Origin: Halobacillus halophilus
GTDB taxonomy: Bacteria; Bacillota; Bacilli; Bacillales; Halobacillaceae
Direction: 5' to 3'
DNA: 64,000 nucleotides
Assembly: GCF_020171985.1 (NCBI RefSeq)
Contig: NZ_JAIVAL010000012.1
Location: 104,413-168,412 of the forward strand
Notes under the pieces: generated by a model
Told to the model about the DNA's origin: nothing
The model's database searches: none
What the model saw: the letters and a program-made list of their open reading frames with translations, nothing else
Translations under genes and position numbers: made by a program
Shown: piece after piece, positions 25,537 through 34,839 of the stretch
How positions within the stretch are numbered: position 1 is the first letter of the stretch
How the letters are laid out: every line of letters begins with the position of its first letter

Positions 25537-26517
25537 GTGACGATCATCCAATTATTTCAACGTAGTGAAATTAATCATGTAGTTCATTTAGATAAGAAGG
25601 TAGTCGATTTGGTGGAAGAAGGTTTTAATGCCCTAAGTGAAAACAAAGTGCAAATGCCTCCCATCATGCGAATTGATGTCCCCGAACATAACGGAGAAGT
25701 CGATATTAAATCCGCTTATATTAGAGGGTATGATAGTTTCGCTATCAAGCTTTCTTCTGGATTTTTTAATAATCCTCAAATCGGACTGCCAAGCGCGAAC
25801 GGCCTGATGATTCTCCTGAGTGCGGAAACAGGCAGACCAATGTCGATTCTTGCAGATCAGGGTCTGTTGACCGACTTACGTACCGCTGCTGCGGGTGCAG
25901 TAGCTGCCCGTCATCTCAGTCGGCAGGATAGTCGAACAGCTGGAATTATAGGGACCGGCGCTCAAGCGAGACTACAGTTGGAAGCTCTTTCGCTTGTTCG
26001 TCCCATAGAGAGGGTGCTGGTTTACGGTAGAGATAGTAAGAAGGCTGAAGCCTATAAAGAAGACATCGAAGAACGATTAAGCCTGCCGGTAGAGGTGTGC
26101 GCTCACCCGAAGGAAGTCGCAGAGAATAGCGATATAGTGGTAACGACCACCCCGTCCTCTGAACCTCTTGTAAAAGGGGAGTGGTTAAAACCAGGTGTTC
26201 ATATTACTGCTATGGGCTCTGATGCCGAACATAAACAGGAACTCGAAACGTCGGTGTTAGAACGGGCGGATCAGTTAGTTTGTGATGTGAAAGCGCAGTC
26301 TGTGCGGCTGGGAGAACTAAGGAATGGTCAACAGGAAACGGTGAGCAGGGCTATTGAGCTCGGAGAAATAACAAGCGGACGCAAGCCAGGAAGGCAGTCA
26401 GCCGATGAAGTTACGGTTTGCGATCTTACAGGGACGGGTGTGCAAGATACGGTTATAGCCCGTCACGTCTATTCATTACTTGTACCTCAGGAGGAGATTA
26501 TAAATGGAAAAAGCTAA
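25537..26517 (+). CDS. eutC: ornithine cyclodeaminase-family protein, EutC candidate
   Basis: Ornithine cyclodeaminase/mu-crystallin family, about 326 residues. It has a Rossmann NAD site GIIGTGAQARLQLEAL and the family segment LLTDLRTAAAGAVAARHL. In ectoine clusters EutC works with EutB on a hydroxyectoine-derived intermediate, probably as an imine reductase. The start is uncertain: the GTG at 25537 lies inside a perfect AGGAGGTGA Shine-Dalgarno, and the next in-frame candidates at the right spacing are ATC codons at 25543 and 25546. The end overlaps the next gene by 14 bases. Confidence 0.8.
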   Translation: MTIIQLFQRSEINHVVHLDKKVVDLVEEGFNALSENKVQMPPIMRIDVPEHNGEVDIKSAYIRGYDSFAIKLSSGFFNNPQIGLPSANGLMILLSAETGRPMSILADQGLLTDLRTAAAGAVAARHLSRQDSRTAGIIGTGAQARLQLEALSLVRPIERVLVYGRDSKKAEAYKEDIEERLSLPVEVCAHPKEVAENSDIVVTTTPSSEPLVKGEWLKPGVHITAMGSDAEHKQELETSVLERADQLVCDVKAQSVRLGELRNGQQETVSRAIELGEITSGRKPGRQSADEVTVCDLTGTGVQDTVIARHVYSLLVPQEEIINGKS

Positions 26518-27697
26518 ATTCAGTACAAAATCGATTTGGGCCGGAGAAAAAGAACAGTTGGCTTTTGGAGCTACACAGGTACCGGTCGTTCATAGTGTAT
26601 CTTTTGGTTATGACGACATGGATGAATGGTATGAAGTAGCGATTGGAAATAAACCGGGTCATATTTATGGCCGGAATACCAATCCAACGGTGCAGGCATT
26701 TGAAGAAAAAATTCGTATTCTCGAAGGTGCAGATGCTTCTACCAGTTTTTCAACGGGGATGGCTGCAATTAGTAATACTCTGAGTACTTTACTGTTCCCC
26801 GGAGACCGCGTGGTATCGATTAAAGATACGTATGGCGGCACCAATAAGATTTTCACCGAATTTCTTCCGAGACAGCAAGTAGAAGTGATTTTGTGTGATA
26901 CAGGAGATCATGAAGCCATCGAAAGGGAAGTGGCCAGAGGATGTAAAGTACTTTATCTCGAAAGCCCGACCAACCCGACCGTTAAAATTACAGATATTAA
27001 AAGAATGGCTGCAGCTGGTAAAGCCGTAGGGGCTACTGTCATTGTAGATAATACTTTTGCTACACCAGTAAATCAGAATCCTTTGGAGCTTGGAGCTGAC
27101 CTTGTGATCCATAGTGCCACGAAATTTCTGGGTGGTCATGCTGACGCACTTGGCGGGGCTGTATGCGGCGATCGAGCTCTTGTGGAAGCTATTTATCATT
27201 ATCGTGAGATTAACGGTGCAACAATGGATCCAATGGCGGCATACCTGATTCTGCGCGGTATGAAAACGCTTAAACTTCGAGTCGATCAGCAAAATAAAAA
27301 CGCAGCAAGTATCGCGGAATACCTGAAAACGTTTGATATGGTCGAAGGGGTATTTTATCCAGGTCTTGAGGACCACCCTCACCATGATATAGCGAAAGAG
27401 CAAATGACTGGTTTTGGAGGTATGCTGAGTTTTGCAGTTCGCGGGGGAGTGGATACCGTAAGACAACTCCTACCTAAACTAAAATATGCGAACCGGGCGG
27501 CTAACTTAGGGTCTGTCGAAACAGTAGTCGGACCTTCAAGAACCACCAGCCACGTTGAATGTACTCCGGCTGAAAGACTAGCTATGGGGATTCCGGAGGG
27601 ACTCATTCGTTATTCCGCTGGCATAGAGGATATTGATGACTTAAAACAGGATCTTGCTCAAGCCTTTAAAGCTATTGAAGCTTATGTCAAAAGCTGA
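26504..27697 (+). CDS. cystathionine gamma-synthase/lyase-family PLP enzyme
   Basis: Fold-type I PLP enzyme of the Cys/Met metabolism family, 397 residues. Signatures are YGRNTNPT (PLP phosphate), FSTGMAA, ESPTNPT and the lysine motif IHSATKFLGGH near residue 208. The family performs gamma- or beta-elimination/replacement on amino acids such as cystathionine, methionine and homoserine derivatives. The place inside an ectoine operon, with no sulfur genes nearby, argues for a role on a four-carbon intermediate (diaminobutyrate or homoserine type). That is inference. CAGGAGGAG precedes the ATG. Confidence 0.8.
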   Translation: MEKAKFSTKSIWAGEKEQLAFGATQVPVVHSVSFGYDDMDEWYEVAIGNKPGHIYGRNTNPTVQAFEEKIRILEGADASTSFSTGMAAISNTLSTLLFPGDRVVSIKDTYGGTNKIFTEFLPRQQVEVILCDTGDHEAIEREVARGCKVLYLESPTNPTVKITDIKRMAAAGKAVGATVIVDNTFATPVNQNPLELGADLVIHSATKFLGGHADALGGAVCGDRALVEAIYHYREINGATMDPMAAYLILRGMKTLKLRVDQQNKNAASIAEYLKTFDMVEGVFYPGLEDHPHHDIAKEQMTGFGGMLSFAVRGGVDTVRQLLPKLKYANRAANLGSVETVVGPSRTTSHVECTPAERLAMGIPEGLIRYSAGIEDIDDLKQDLAQAFKAIEAYVKS

Positions 27698-27710
27698 GGA
27701 AGTGTAGCTT

Positions 27711-28901
27711 GTGAGAACCAAAAACGCGGACTTAGTCAAACGCTCTCAAGAACTTCATTCTTCTTTAGTCAAATGGAGAAGAGATTTTCATCAACATCCA
27801 GAACTAAGTTTTCAAGAACAACGCACAAGCAGAAAAGTGGAAGAAATCCTGCGCGAAGCAGGGATTGAGGATATTGAAACAAACGTAGGCGGCTACGGGC
27901 TCATTGCAACGATAAGCAATGGCCCGGGGGCTGTGATTGGAGTGCGGGCTGATATGGATGCCCTTCCTATTGAAGAAGAAACAGGTTTCACCTGGGCTTC
28001 TAGAAATCCTGGGGTTATGCATGCCTGTGGTCACGACGCTCATACAGCCATTCTGCTTGGTGTAGCTCACCTGCTTATCGAAGATGCGAAGGCCAATCGA
28101 TTTCAGGGGACGGTTAAGCTTGTCTTCCAACCAGCTGAAGAGAAATGTGATGAACAAGGTGAAACCGGGGCTGTCAAAATGCTGAGCTCCAATAAACTGG
28201 AAGAACTCGATTCGATACTGGCCCTTCATATGTGTCCTTGGAGAAAACGTGGAGAGGTGCAAATCCACGATGGACCGAGTATGGCAAATAATGATGAGTT
28301 CCATATTACGATTAAAGGAGACGGTGGTCATGCCGGCTACCCTCATCAAACCGTCGATCCCGTGTGGATCAGTACATTTGTACTGCAGAATTTGTACAGT
28401 TTAAACGGGCGTAAAGTGGATCCTTTGGACGTGGGGACGATTAGTATTGGAAAAATTCAAGCAGGAGAAGCAAACAATATTATTCCACATGAAGTAGAGA
28501 TCCGAGGCACGATGCGTTCGTACTCTAATGAGGTTCGGTATATGCTTATTCACGAAATAAATAGGATCCCTTCTCTCGTGGCATCCCTGGGCGGAGAGTG
28601 TGATCTAGTGGTTCAAAAAGGAGAGCCCGCGCTCTATAACGCTCCTGAAATTAATGCGGTTTTCAGAAAAGCAGCTTATCCAATGACGATATATAATGAA
28701 CCTTTTGGGATGGGCAGTGAAGATTTTAGTCATTATACCCAAAAGATTCCCGGTGCTATGTTTTTTTTAGGGTGTGCAACAGAAAAGGTGACCAATCTCC
28801 ATCAATCTGATTTCAATATAGACGAAGCTGCTATGTGTGATGGAGTCAGTGTACTTACGGAAAGTACGTATGAATTACTAAAGCAGGGAGGCATTCGATG
28901 A
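27711..28901 (+). CDS. M20-family amidohydrolase, probable N-acetyl-DABA deacetylase
   Basis: Metallo-amidohydrolase of 396 residues, M20D type. Metal-site motifs are HACGHDAHTA (near 104), FQPAEE (near 140) and GSEDF near the C-terminus. M20 proteins in ectoine clusters are annotated as alternative N-alpha-acetyl-diaminobutyrate deacetylases (DoeB2-like), the step after DoeA. The start is GTG with GAGGA 11 bases ahead. The end overlaps the homoserine dehydrogenase start by four bases. A generic aminoacylase or IAA-amide hydrolase is the alternative. Confidence 0.78.
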   Translation: MRTKNADLVKRSQELHSSLVKWRRDFHQHPELSFQEQRTSRKVEEILREAGIEDIETNVGGYGLIATISNGPGAVIGVRADMDALPIEEETGFTWASRNPGVMHACGHDAHTAILLGVAHLLIEDAKANRFQGTVKLVFQPAEEKCDEQGETGAVKMLSSNKLEELDSILALHMCPWRKRGEVQIHDGPSMANNDEFHITIKGDGGHAGYPHQTVDPVWISTFVLQNLYSLNGRKVDPLDVGTISIGKIQAGEANNIIPHEVEIRGTMRSYSNEVRYMLIHEINRIPSLVASLGGECDLVVQKGEPALYNAPEINAVFRKAAYPMTIYNEPFGMGSEDFSHYTQKIPGAMFFLGCATEKVTNLHQSDFNIDEAAMCDGVSVLTESTYELLKQGGIR

Positions 28902-29950
28902 CCATGAAAATAGCTTTTATTGGTTTTGGAGGAGTCGGTCAGTCGCTGGCTAAAATTATAAAAGAACGCCAGGAGAACCTTAAAGCAGAACACGGTCTTG
29001 ATTTTTCAGTCGTAGCTGTAGCCGATATGCGGCTCGGAGCTGTTTATCATCCAGAAGGGCTGAACTTGGATCTATTACTTGAAGGTATAACTGAACATGC
29101 CACAGTCGAAACCTACCCGGAGGATCATCAGACGGTTAAAGGGTGGAGCAGTCTGGAAACCATTAGGCACTCCAATGCTGACGTTATTGTTGAAGTAACG
29201 TTTACCGATGTTAAAACAGGAGAGCCTGCCATCTCCCATTGCCGGACAGCATTTGCCCATGGAAAGAGTGTAGTAACGACCAATAAGGGTCCGGTCGCAC
29301 TTGCTTACGAAGAACTGGTCCAACTGGCCGAAGATCAGGGTGTGTTCTTTGGGTTCGAAGGGACTGTGATGAGTGGAACACCAGCTTTAAGGATGCCTGA
29401 AACAACTCTTGCGGGCAATCAGATTACTGAAATTAAAGGCATATTAAATGGAACAACAAACTATATGATAACGGAAATGGAAAGAGGGCTTTCTTACAAG
29501 GAGGCACTGGAAAAAGCTCAAAAACTAGGCTACGCCGAAGCTGATCCCACCAGTGATGTGGAAGGTTATGATGCGCGGTATAAAGTATCGATTTTATCCA
29601 GTCATGTAATGAGATCCCCTATCCCCCCACATGAAGTAGAGTGTGAAGGAATCAGTGGACTTAACTTGGAAAAAATAAAAGACGCATGGAAAGACGGAGA
29701 AAAGTATAGGTTAATTGCTCGTGTAGAAAAAAGTAGTGGACGCGTGAAGGCAAGTGTTAAACCGGAAAGAATCCCTATGGATGATCCGTTAGCTGGAGTA
29801 ACAGGGGCTACAAATGCGATTGTCTATGAATGCGATTTAGCCGGATCGATTATGCTTACTGGAGCGGGTGCTGGTCTTACGGAAACAGGTTACTCATTAT
29901 TGATTGATTTAATTCACTATCATAAGCAGCGTACACCAACGAAAATATAA
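28898..29950 (+). CDS. homoserine dehydrogenase
   Basis: Homoserine dehydrogenase of 350 residues without a C-terminal ACT domain. It has the Rossmann motif FIGFGGVGQSLA, TTNKGPVA, the catalytic-domain segment GILNGTTNYMI and GYAEADPTSDVEGYDA. It interconverts aspartate semialdehyde and homoserine. Being short, ACT-less and in an ectoine operon, it may serve catabolism rather than threonine/methionine synthesis: semialdehyde formed from ectoine could be reduced to homoserine. The next gene offers the competing oxidation to aspartate. Confidence 0.88.
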   Translation: MTMKIAFIGFGGVGQSLAKIIKERQENLKAEHGLDFSVVAVADMRLGAVYHPEGLNLDLLLEGITEHATVETYPEDHQTVKGWSSLETIRHSNADVIVEVTFTDVKTGEPAISHCRTAFAHGKSVVTTNKGPVALAYEELVQLAEDQGVFFGFEGTVMSGTPALRMPETTLAGNQITEIKGILNGTTNYMITEMERGLSYKEALEKAQKLGYAEADPTSDVEGYDARYKVSILSSHVMRSPIPPHEVECEGISGLNLEKIKDAWKDGEKYRLIARVEKSSGRVKASVKPERIPMDDPLAGVTGATNAIVYECDLAGSIMLTGAGAGLTETGYSLLIDLIHYHKQRTPTKI

Positions 29951-29965
29951 GGAGGGCAGCGTGCC

Positions 29966-31411
29966 ATGCAGACAAAAGTGAAAGCGATGAAAATGTTACT
30001 TGGCGGGGAATGGGTTGATGCCGATCAGACATTTGAAGTTCTTAATCCCCAGAATAACAGACTTATTGCCTATGTTCCTGCTGCTTCTAAAGAGGATATG
30101 CTTGCTGCCATTGAAATAGCAGATCGCACTTACAAATCTGTTGATCCATGGCCTGTGCACGAACGAATCAGTGTATTAACTAAAGCGGCTGACTATATGG
30201 AAACCCACGCAGAAGAATATGCTCAAATTCTCTCATCAGAAGGAAGCAAAACCATTACCGAAGCCCGTGGGGAAGTAAAAAGAGCTACTCAGACGATTCG
30301 GATTAGTGCAGAAGAAGCACGAAGAATTAAGGGAGAAACGATTAATTTTGACCAAAATGAAGGAAGTGAACATCGGACCGGTTACTACTACCGTTTTCCA
30401 GTAGGGGTCGTCGGTGCAATCACGCCGTTTAACGATCCGTTAAATCTGGTAGCTCATAAAATCGGTCCTGCGATAGCAGCTGGGAACGCAATTGTCTTAA
30501 AGCCTGCCTCGGTAACACCTTTAAGTGCGCTGAAATTAGCGGAAGCTTTAGTAGAAGCAGGTCTCCCAAAAGGTATGCTTTCCGTTATTACAGGATCCGG
30601 TAAGCAGATAGGAGATCCTCTTGTTACGCATCCAGCTGTAAAAATGATTTCTTTTACAGGAGGCGGTGATGCAGGAGAACGAATTTCCAGCTTGGCGGGG
30701 ACAAAAAAAGTGAGCATGGAATTAGGATCGAATTCTCCGGTCATCGTTTTAAAGGATGCAGATCTTGAAGATGCGGTTTCATCTTGTGTATCAGGAGCTT
30801 TTTCAGCGGCCGGCCAAAATTGTATAGGGGTTCAGCGGATTTACGTAGAAGACGAAATCTATCCGAATTTTGTAAAGGATTTTGTGAATGTAACTCGTGA
30901 TTTAAGAGTGGGCGATAAAACGGATGAGCATACAGATGTAGGTCCTATGATTGAAGAGAAAGAAGCCATTCGCGTGGAGACGTGGGTGGAAGAAGCTGTT
31001 CAGGAAGGGGCGAAAATAGAAGCGGGAGGTAAAAGGGACGGGGCCTATTATTATCCCACCGTGTTAACGGATGTTTCTGATAACGCTCGAATTGCTCAAG
31101 AAGAAATATTCGGACCGGTCGTCATCATCCAGCCGGTGAAGAATCTGCAGGAAGGGATTGAAAAGTCCAACAATGTCAACTATGGACTTCAGGCAGGTGT
31201 TTTCACGAATAACCTTCAACACGCTTTTTATGCGATCAAACATATGGACGTTGGCGGTTTAATGATTAATGACAGCAGTGACTATCGTATTGATGAAATG
31301 CCATTTGGAGGCACCAAGGGATCTGGAATCGGAAGAGAAGGAGTCCGATTCGCGATCGAATCCATGACAGAACAGAAGGTCGTATGCTTCCGCTTACAAT
31401 CAAATATTTAA
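29966..31411 (+). CDS. aldehyde dehydrogenase, probable aspartate-semialdehyde oxidising (DoeC-like)
   Basis: NAD(P)-dependent aldehyde dehydrogenase of 481 residues. Catalytic residues are seen as Glu in MELGSNSP and Cys in GQNCIG; the FTGGGDAGERI cofactor turn and EEIFGPVV are present. In the known Doe pathway DoeC oxidises aspartate semialdehyde to aspartate, so this last gene would close the route. The assignment to that substrate rests on operon position. AGGAGGGC precedes the ATG, and a strong terminator ends the operon. Confidence 0.83.
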   Translation: MQTKVKAMKMLLGGEWVDADQTFEVLNPQNNRLIAYVPAASKEDMLAAIEIADRTYKSVDPWPVHERISVLTKAADYMETHAEEYAQILSSEGSKTITEARGEVKRATQTIRISAEEARRIKGETINFDQNEGSEHRTGYYYRFPVGVVGAITPFNDPLNLVAHKIGPAIAAGNAIVLKPASVTPLSALKLAEALVEAGLPKGMLSVITGSGKQIGDPLVTHPAVKMISFTGGGDAGERISSLAGTKKVSMELGSNSPVIVLKDADLEDAVSSCVSGAFSAAGQNCIGVQRIYVEDEIYPNFVKDFVNVTRDLRVGDKTDEHTDVGPMIEEKEAIRVETWVEEAVQEGAKIEAGGKRDGAYYYPTVLTDVSDNARIAQEEIFGPVVIIQPVKNLQEGIEKSNNVNYGLQAGVFTNNLQHAFYAIKHMDVGGLMINDSSDYRIDEMPFGGTKGSGIGREGVRFAIESMTEQKVVCFRLQSNI

Positions 31412-31437
31412 CAGGGTTATTATGACCTGTTTTCGTG

Positions 31438-31468
31438 CCGCTATGTTTCTACATAGCGGTTTTTTTAG
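31438..31468 (+). terminator. intrinsic terminator of the ectoine operon
   Basis: CCGCTATGT pairs perfectly with ACATAGCGG across TTCT, followed by eight T. Confidence 0.95.
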
Positions 31469-31549
31469 TGGAAATTGGAATGCTTGTCTCAGGATAAAAA
31501 CCATCTAAGTGAGAATAGTAAGCGTAAGAAATCCTGAGGAGGATAAAAG

Positions 31550-32269
31550 ATGAAAAAAGGTTTAATTGTATTGTTTACAGCCTTCATTATGTCTTTTGTG
31601 CTTACAGCTTGTAACACAAATGAAGCCGCTAGAGAACAACAACGAAATAACTTTAATGAAGTAAGTTTTGGGCCTGAAGATCAAGGAATTCAGCAGAAGG
31701 GTCAAAATGCAGTGGATCCAGGTGCCGCACCAGGACAAAACAGGTTCGACCCTAACATACACTTTGAAGGATTAAATCCAAATGGACCAAACGGAATGAT
31801 GGATGCACCAGACATGAATAACGAAGAAAACAAAGCTGAACCTGACAGAGATCAGGGGAATGCAAAGGATGAACGTTTTGGGCAGGTAAATGGAGCTCTT
31901 CAGGAAGAAGTAGTGAAGTTAACCAACCAGGCGAGAGAGAAAAACGGTCTAAAGCCACTGAAAATCGATGGACAAGTAGCAAAGGTTGCTCAGAAAAAAT
32001 CAGAGGATATGTCGGCTAATGACTACTTCTCTCATACATCTCCAACCTACGGAACACCATTCGATATGCTGAAAGAATTCGGAGTGGATTATCGTACAGC
32101 AGCGGAAAATATCGCTGCCGGTCAAGAAACGGCTGATCAAGTTGTAAAAGGCTGGTTGAATAGCCCAGGACACCGTAAAAATATTATGAACAAGAATTTA
32201 ACCCATATTGGAATTGGATATGACCAGGACGGAAATTACTGGACGCAAATGTTTATCGGGAAAAAATAA
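31550..32269 (+). CDS. CAP/SCP-domain lipoprotein (YkwD-like)
   Basis: Exported protein of 239 residues. The signal peptide ends in the lipobox LTAC at about residue 21. A low-complexity Asn/Gln/Pro-rich linker runs to about residue 110. The C-terminal CAP domain contains VKLTNQAREKNGLKPL, FSHTSP, AAENIAAG and GWLNSPGHRKNIM, including the His and Glu residues of the family cavity. Bacillus proteins of this kind (YkwD) are cell-surface or spore-related; function is unknown. GAGGAGG precedes the ATG. Confidence 0.88.
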   Translation: MKKGLIVLFTAFIMSFVLTACNTNEAAREQQRNNFNEVSFGPEDQGIQQKGQNAVDPGAAPGQNRFDPNIHFEGLNPNGPNGMMDAPDMNNEENKAEPDRDQGNAKDERFGQVNGALQEEVVKLTNQAREKNGLKPLKIDGQVAKVAQKKSEDMSANDYFSHTSPTYGTPFDMLKEFGVDYRTAAENIAAGQETADQVVKGWLNSPGHRKNIMNKNLTHIGIGYDQDGNYWTQMFIGKK

Positions 32270-32271
32270 TA

Positions 32272-32312
32272 AAGCAAGACGTCACGGTTCGTCCGGCGTC
32301 CTGCTTTTTACA
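32272..32312 (+). terminator. intrinsic terminator after the CAP lipoprotein gene
   Basis: AAGCA-GACG pairs with CGTC-TGCTT with one mismatched pair, followed by TTTTTAC. Confidence 0.75.
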
Positions 32313-32335
32313 TAATAGGTGAAAGGACAGGGCAT

Positions 32336-33037
32336 ATGATGAAAAAAGTAATGGTATTCATGTTTATTATCTTCAGTTTGCTGCCCCTGTCCAATGTTTA
32401 TTCCAAGCAAGAAGAACGGGTAGTAGCGATAGGTGATTCTATTCCGTTTGGGTATAATTTGTCAAAAGATAACCACATGCCACCTAGTAAAGCTTTTCCT
32501 TATCTTATTGGGAAAGAAACAGGTTTGGAAGTCACTAATCTGAGCGTGCCAGGTTTAACATCCGGGGAACTGTTAAGGGCTGTTCATTCCAATGATATGT
32601 TCAGACAATCTATACAGGGAGCGGACTATGTCATTCTTTATATTGGGGGGAACGATCTTCTTAACTTAGTGAAAAAGAATAAAGGATTGGACGGTATTCG
32701 GATTGATGAAGCTGCTCCTGTGATCAGAGATCTCATATATAACGTATATTCTACAATCGTTCTAATTGATCATCTCACAGATGGCCAGATTCTTGTGTAT
32801 AACATTTACAATCCTTATCCCTCTGCGGGAGACCAGCTTAATACACCATTAGCTTACATTAACCAACAGTATGCTGCTCTAATTAAGCTTCTCAGTCACT
32901 TTACTTCAGTGAGTCTGCTGAATGCCAATAAAGCTTTTAAAGGGCACCCGGAATATATTATTAAAGGAGATGTCCATCCCACTGAAAAGGGACAACGGGT
33001 TCTCGCTAAGCTGGCTCTTAAGCAGATGAATAAATAA
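32336..33037 (+). CDS. secreted SGNH/GDSL hydrolase
   Basis: SGNH-fold esterase/lipase of 233 residues with an N-terminal signal peptide (basic MMKKVM, hydrophobic stretch, cleavage near YSKQ). Block I reads AIGDSIPFG with the nucleophilic Ser, block III IGGND, and block V DVHPTEKG with the catalytic Asp and His. The substrate is unknown; acyl or acetyl groups on lipids or cell wall are typical. AAAGGA precedes the start, and 32339 is an equally possible ATG. Confidence 0.87.
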   Translation: MMKKVMVFMFIIFSLLPLSNVYSKQEERVVAIGDSIPFGYNLSKDNHMPPSKAFPYLIGKETGLEVTNLSVPGLTSGELLRAVHSNDMFRQSIQGADYVILYIGGNDLLNLVKKNKGLDGIRIDEAAPVIRDLIYNVYSTIVLIDHLTDGQILVYNIYNPYPSAGDQLNTPLAYINQQYAALIKLLSHFTSVSLLNANKAFKGHPEYIIKGDVHPTEKGQRVLAKLALKQMNK

Positions 33038-33102
33038 ACGGCTACACGGATAACCCTATCCTCTTGTATACTAGTAAATAATTCAAAAGAGGAGGGTTTT
33101 CA

Positions 33103-34089
33103 ATGATCCGTTTCGGAGTTATTGGAACAAATACTATTACGGAAAAGTTTCTGAAGGCCGGGGGACAGCATAATCGTTTTGAAGTAACGGCCGTGTACTC
33201 CAGGACCGAAGAGAGAGCACGGGAGTTTGCTTCTGAGCATGGAGCGACACATTCGTACCATTCACTTGAAAGCTTTGCTTCAAGTACAGAAGTCGATGCC
33301 GTATACATAGCAAGCCCTAATTCTTTTCATGCAGAACATGCCATTACCTGCATGAAACAAGGAAAACATGTACTTTGCGAGAAACCTATGGCTTCGAACC
33401 AGCAAGAGGTAGCGAAAATGATTAAAGTGGCTCAGGAAGAAGGGATAGTTTTAATGGAAGCTGTTAAATCTACGCTTATGCCAGGATTTAAAGCTCTGCA
33501 GGATCACTTGCCCAAAATTGGACGAGTCCGCCGCTATTTTGGTAATTATGGTAAGTATTCTTCTCGTTATGATGCCTATAAAGAAGGAACAGTGTTAAAT
33601 GCATTTAATCCAGAGTTCTCGAATGGCTCTCATATGGACTTAGGGATTTATGGGGTTTATCCTATGGTGGTACTTTTTGGGGCTCCTCTTTCCATCAAAG
33701 CAAATGGAGTCAAGCTTGCCTCGGGAGTAGATGGTCAAGGAAGTATAATTGCCAGTTATGATGGGCTGGAAGCGGTGATCACTCATTCGAAAATCACTAA
33801 TACCTATGCATCATCTGAAATTCAAGGGGAAAAAGGGGTAATCGTTATTCCAGATATATCTGAACCTGAAGATCTTCTTATTCGATACAATGACGGCACA
33901 ACAGAGACATTGCCGGGGAGAGCTGATAAGGATCCCATGTTTTATGAGATCGAAGAATTCATTCATCTCGTCGAACAAGGTAAACAGCAATCCAGAATCA
34001 ATTCCTTCGAACATTCTCTAATCGCGGCTGACGTGTTGGGCGAATCCAGAAAGCAAATGGGCCTCTCATTTAAAGCAGACGACTATTAA
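33103..34089 (+). CDS. Gfo/Idh/MocA-family oxidoreductase
   Basis: NAD(P)-dependent oxidoreductase of 328 residues. The N-terminal Rossmann domain begins RFGVIGTNTITEKF, the family motif CEKPMA lies near residue 95, and the C-terminal alpha/beta domain contains SHMDLGIYGVYP. Members act on sugars or inositol-like polyols; the substrate cannot be assigned. AGAGGAGGG precedes the ATG. It is alone, followed by a repeat. Confidence 0.88.
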   Translation: MIRFGVIGTNTITEKFLKAGGQHNRFEVTAVYSRTEERAREFASEHGATHSYHSLESFASSTEVDAVYIASPNSFHAEHAITCMKQGKHVLCEKPMASNQQEVAKMIKVAQEEGIVLMEAVKSTLMPGFKALQDHLPKIGRVRRYFGNYGKYSSRYDAYKEGTVLNAFNPEFSNGSHMDLGIYGVYPMVVLFGAPLSIKANGVKLASGVDGQGSIIASYDGLEAVITHSKITNTYASSEIQGEKGVIVIPDISEPEDLLIRYNDGTTETLPGRADKDPMFYEIEEFIHLVEQGKQQSRINSFEHSLIAADVLGESRKQMGLSFKADDY

Positions 34090-34114
34090 TGTTATACATT
34101 ATTGTGGATATCTA

Positions 34115-34732
34115 CTTATTGCACTAAAGGGCCGATTAGTTGAAGACTCAGTTTCGAGATATATTTGGTCCGTTGCTAAGAAAGAGAGAAGGATGGCTAC
34201 GGAAACAACTCGCTTTCCTGCGGGGGAACTGGCAAGCCTCCTCGCTCGTTTCACTTCCTGTGGGGTCTCGCCTAGCTCCTTCTCCCGCGGGAGTCTCGCT
34301 GTTTCCTCCGCCACCCCAACAATATCTGGTGAACGGACCCTTCTATAGGCGATGGAGAGGTCTTGGATCTGCCGCAAATGCTTCTATAAAGGGAATTATC
34401 CACCCATGTACGCTTATTTTTAATAGTTATTCTTCACCATAAACCGGTGCGTTTCGAATAAGATTTCGAGCTCCATATATCGCAAGGTCCGGAGGGGGAG
34501 GATGTAGACTCCTGTGGGTTGAAAATGACAGGGGAGACCCCGGATGGCGAAGCCTGAGGAGGCTTACCACATATAGGAAGTTCGACTAAGATCGCCACGT
34601 CCTGTGGCAACGTCGAACGACCCTGCGTCGTGCAGGGCCGGAAAGCGAAATCGTCCCCCGAAGGACTGTCCTCTCAACCTAAATATCTCGAAACTGAGTC
34701 TTCAACAAACGAGAGCTTATCTTTCAAATTAG
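34115..34732 (+). repeat. dispersed intergenic repeat, copy R3
   Basis: About 615 bases. Left end GGGCCGATTAGTTGAAGACT then CAGTTTCGAGATAT; right end TATCTCGAAACTGAGTCTTC. It shares with R2 the module GTTCGACTAAGATCGC...GTCGAAC and CCCTGCGTCGTGCAGGG (34580-34642), and with R7 the GCTTTCCTGCGGGGGAAC...GGGGTCTCGCCTAGCTCC block. It lacks the CATAAGCCG hairpin module. Open frames across it are by-products of the GC-rich palindromes. Confidence 0.8.
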
Positions 34733-34839
34733 CGTAAAGAATAATCTGAGCGAATTATATTTAAATTGAAATTCAACAACATAGCTTCCCCGTTTCATAC
34801 CCATACTAATACTATAAAAAATGGGTAAGGAGCGGAATT

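Noticed and set aside
27711..28901. Naming the M20 enzyme doeB
   Set aside because: Classic DoeB belongs to another family; only a DoeB2-like role by context is supported.
34099..34442. Open frames on both strands in repeat R3
   Set aside because: They arise from GC-rich palindromes of the repeat, overlap each other and have no family resemblance.
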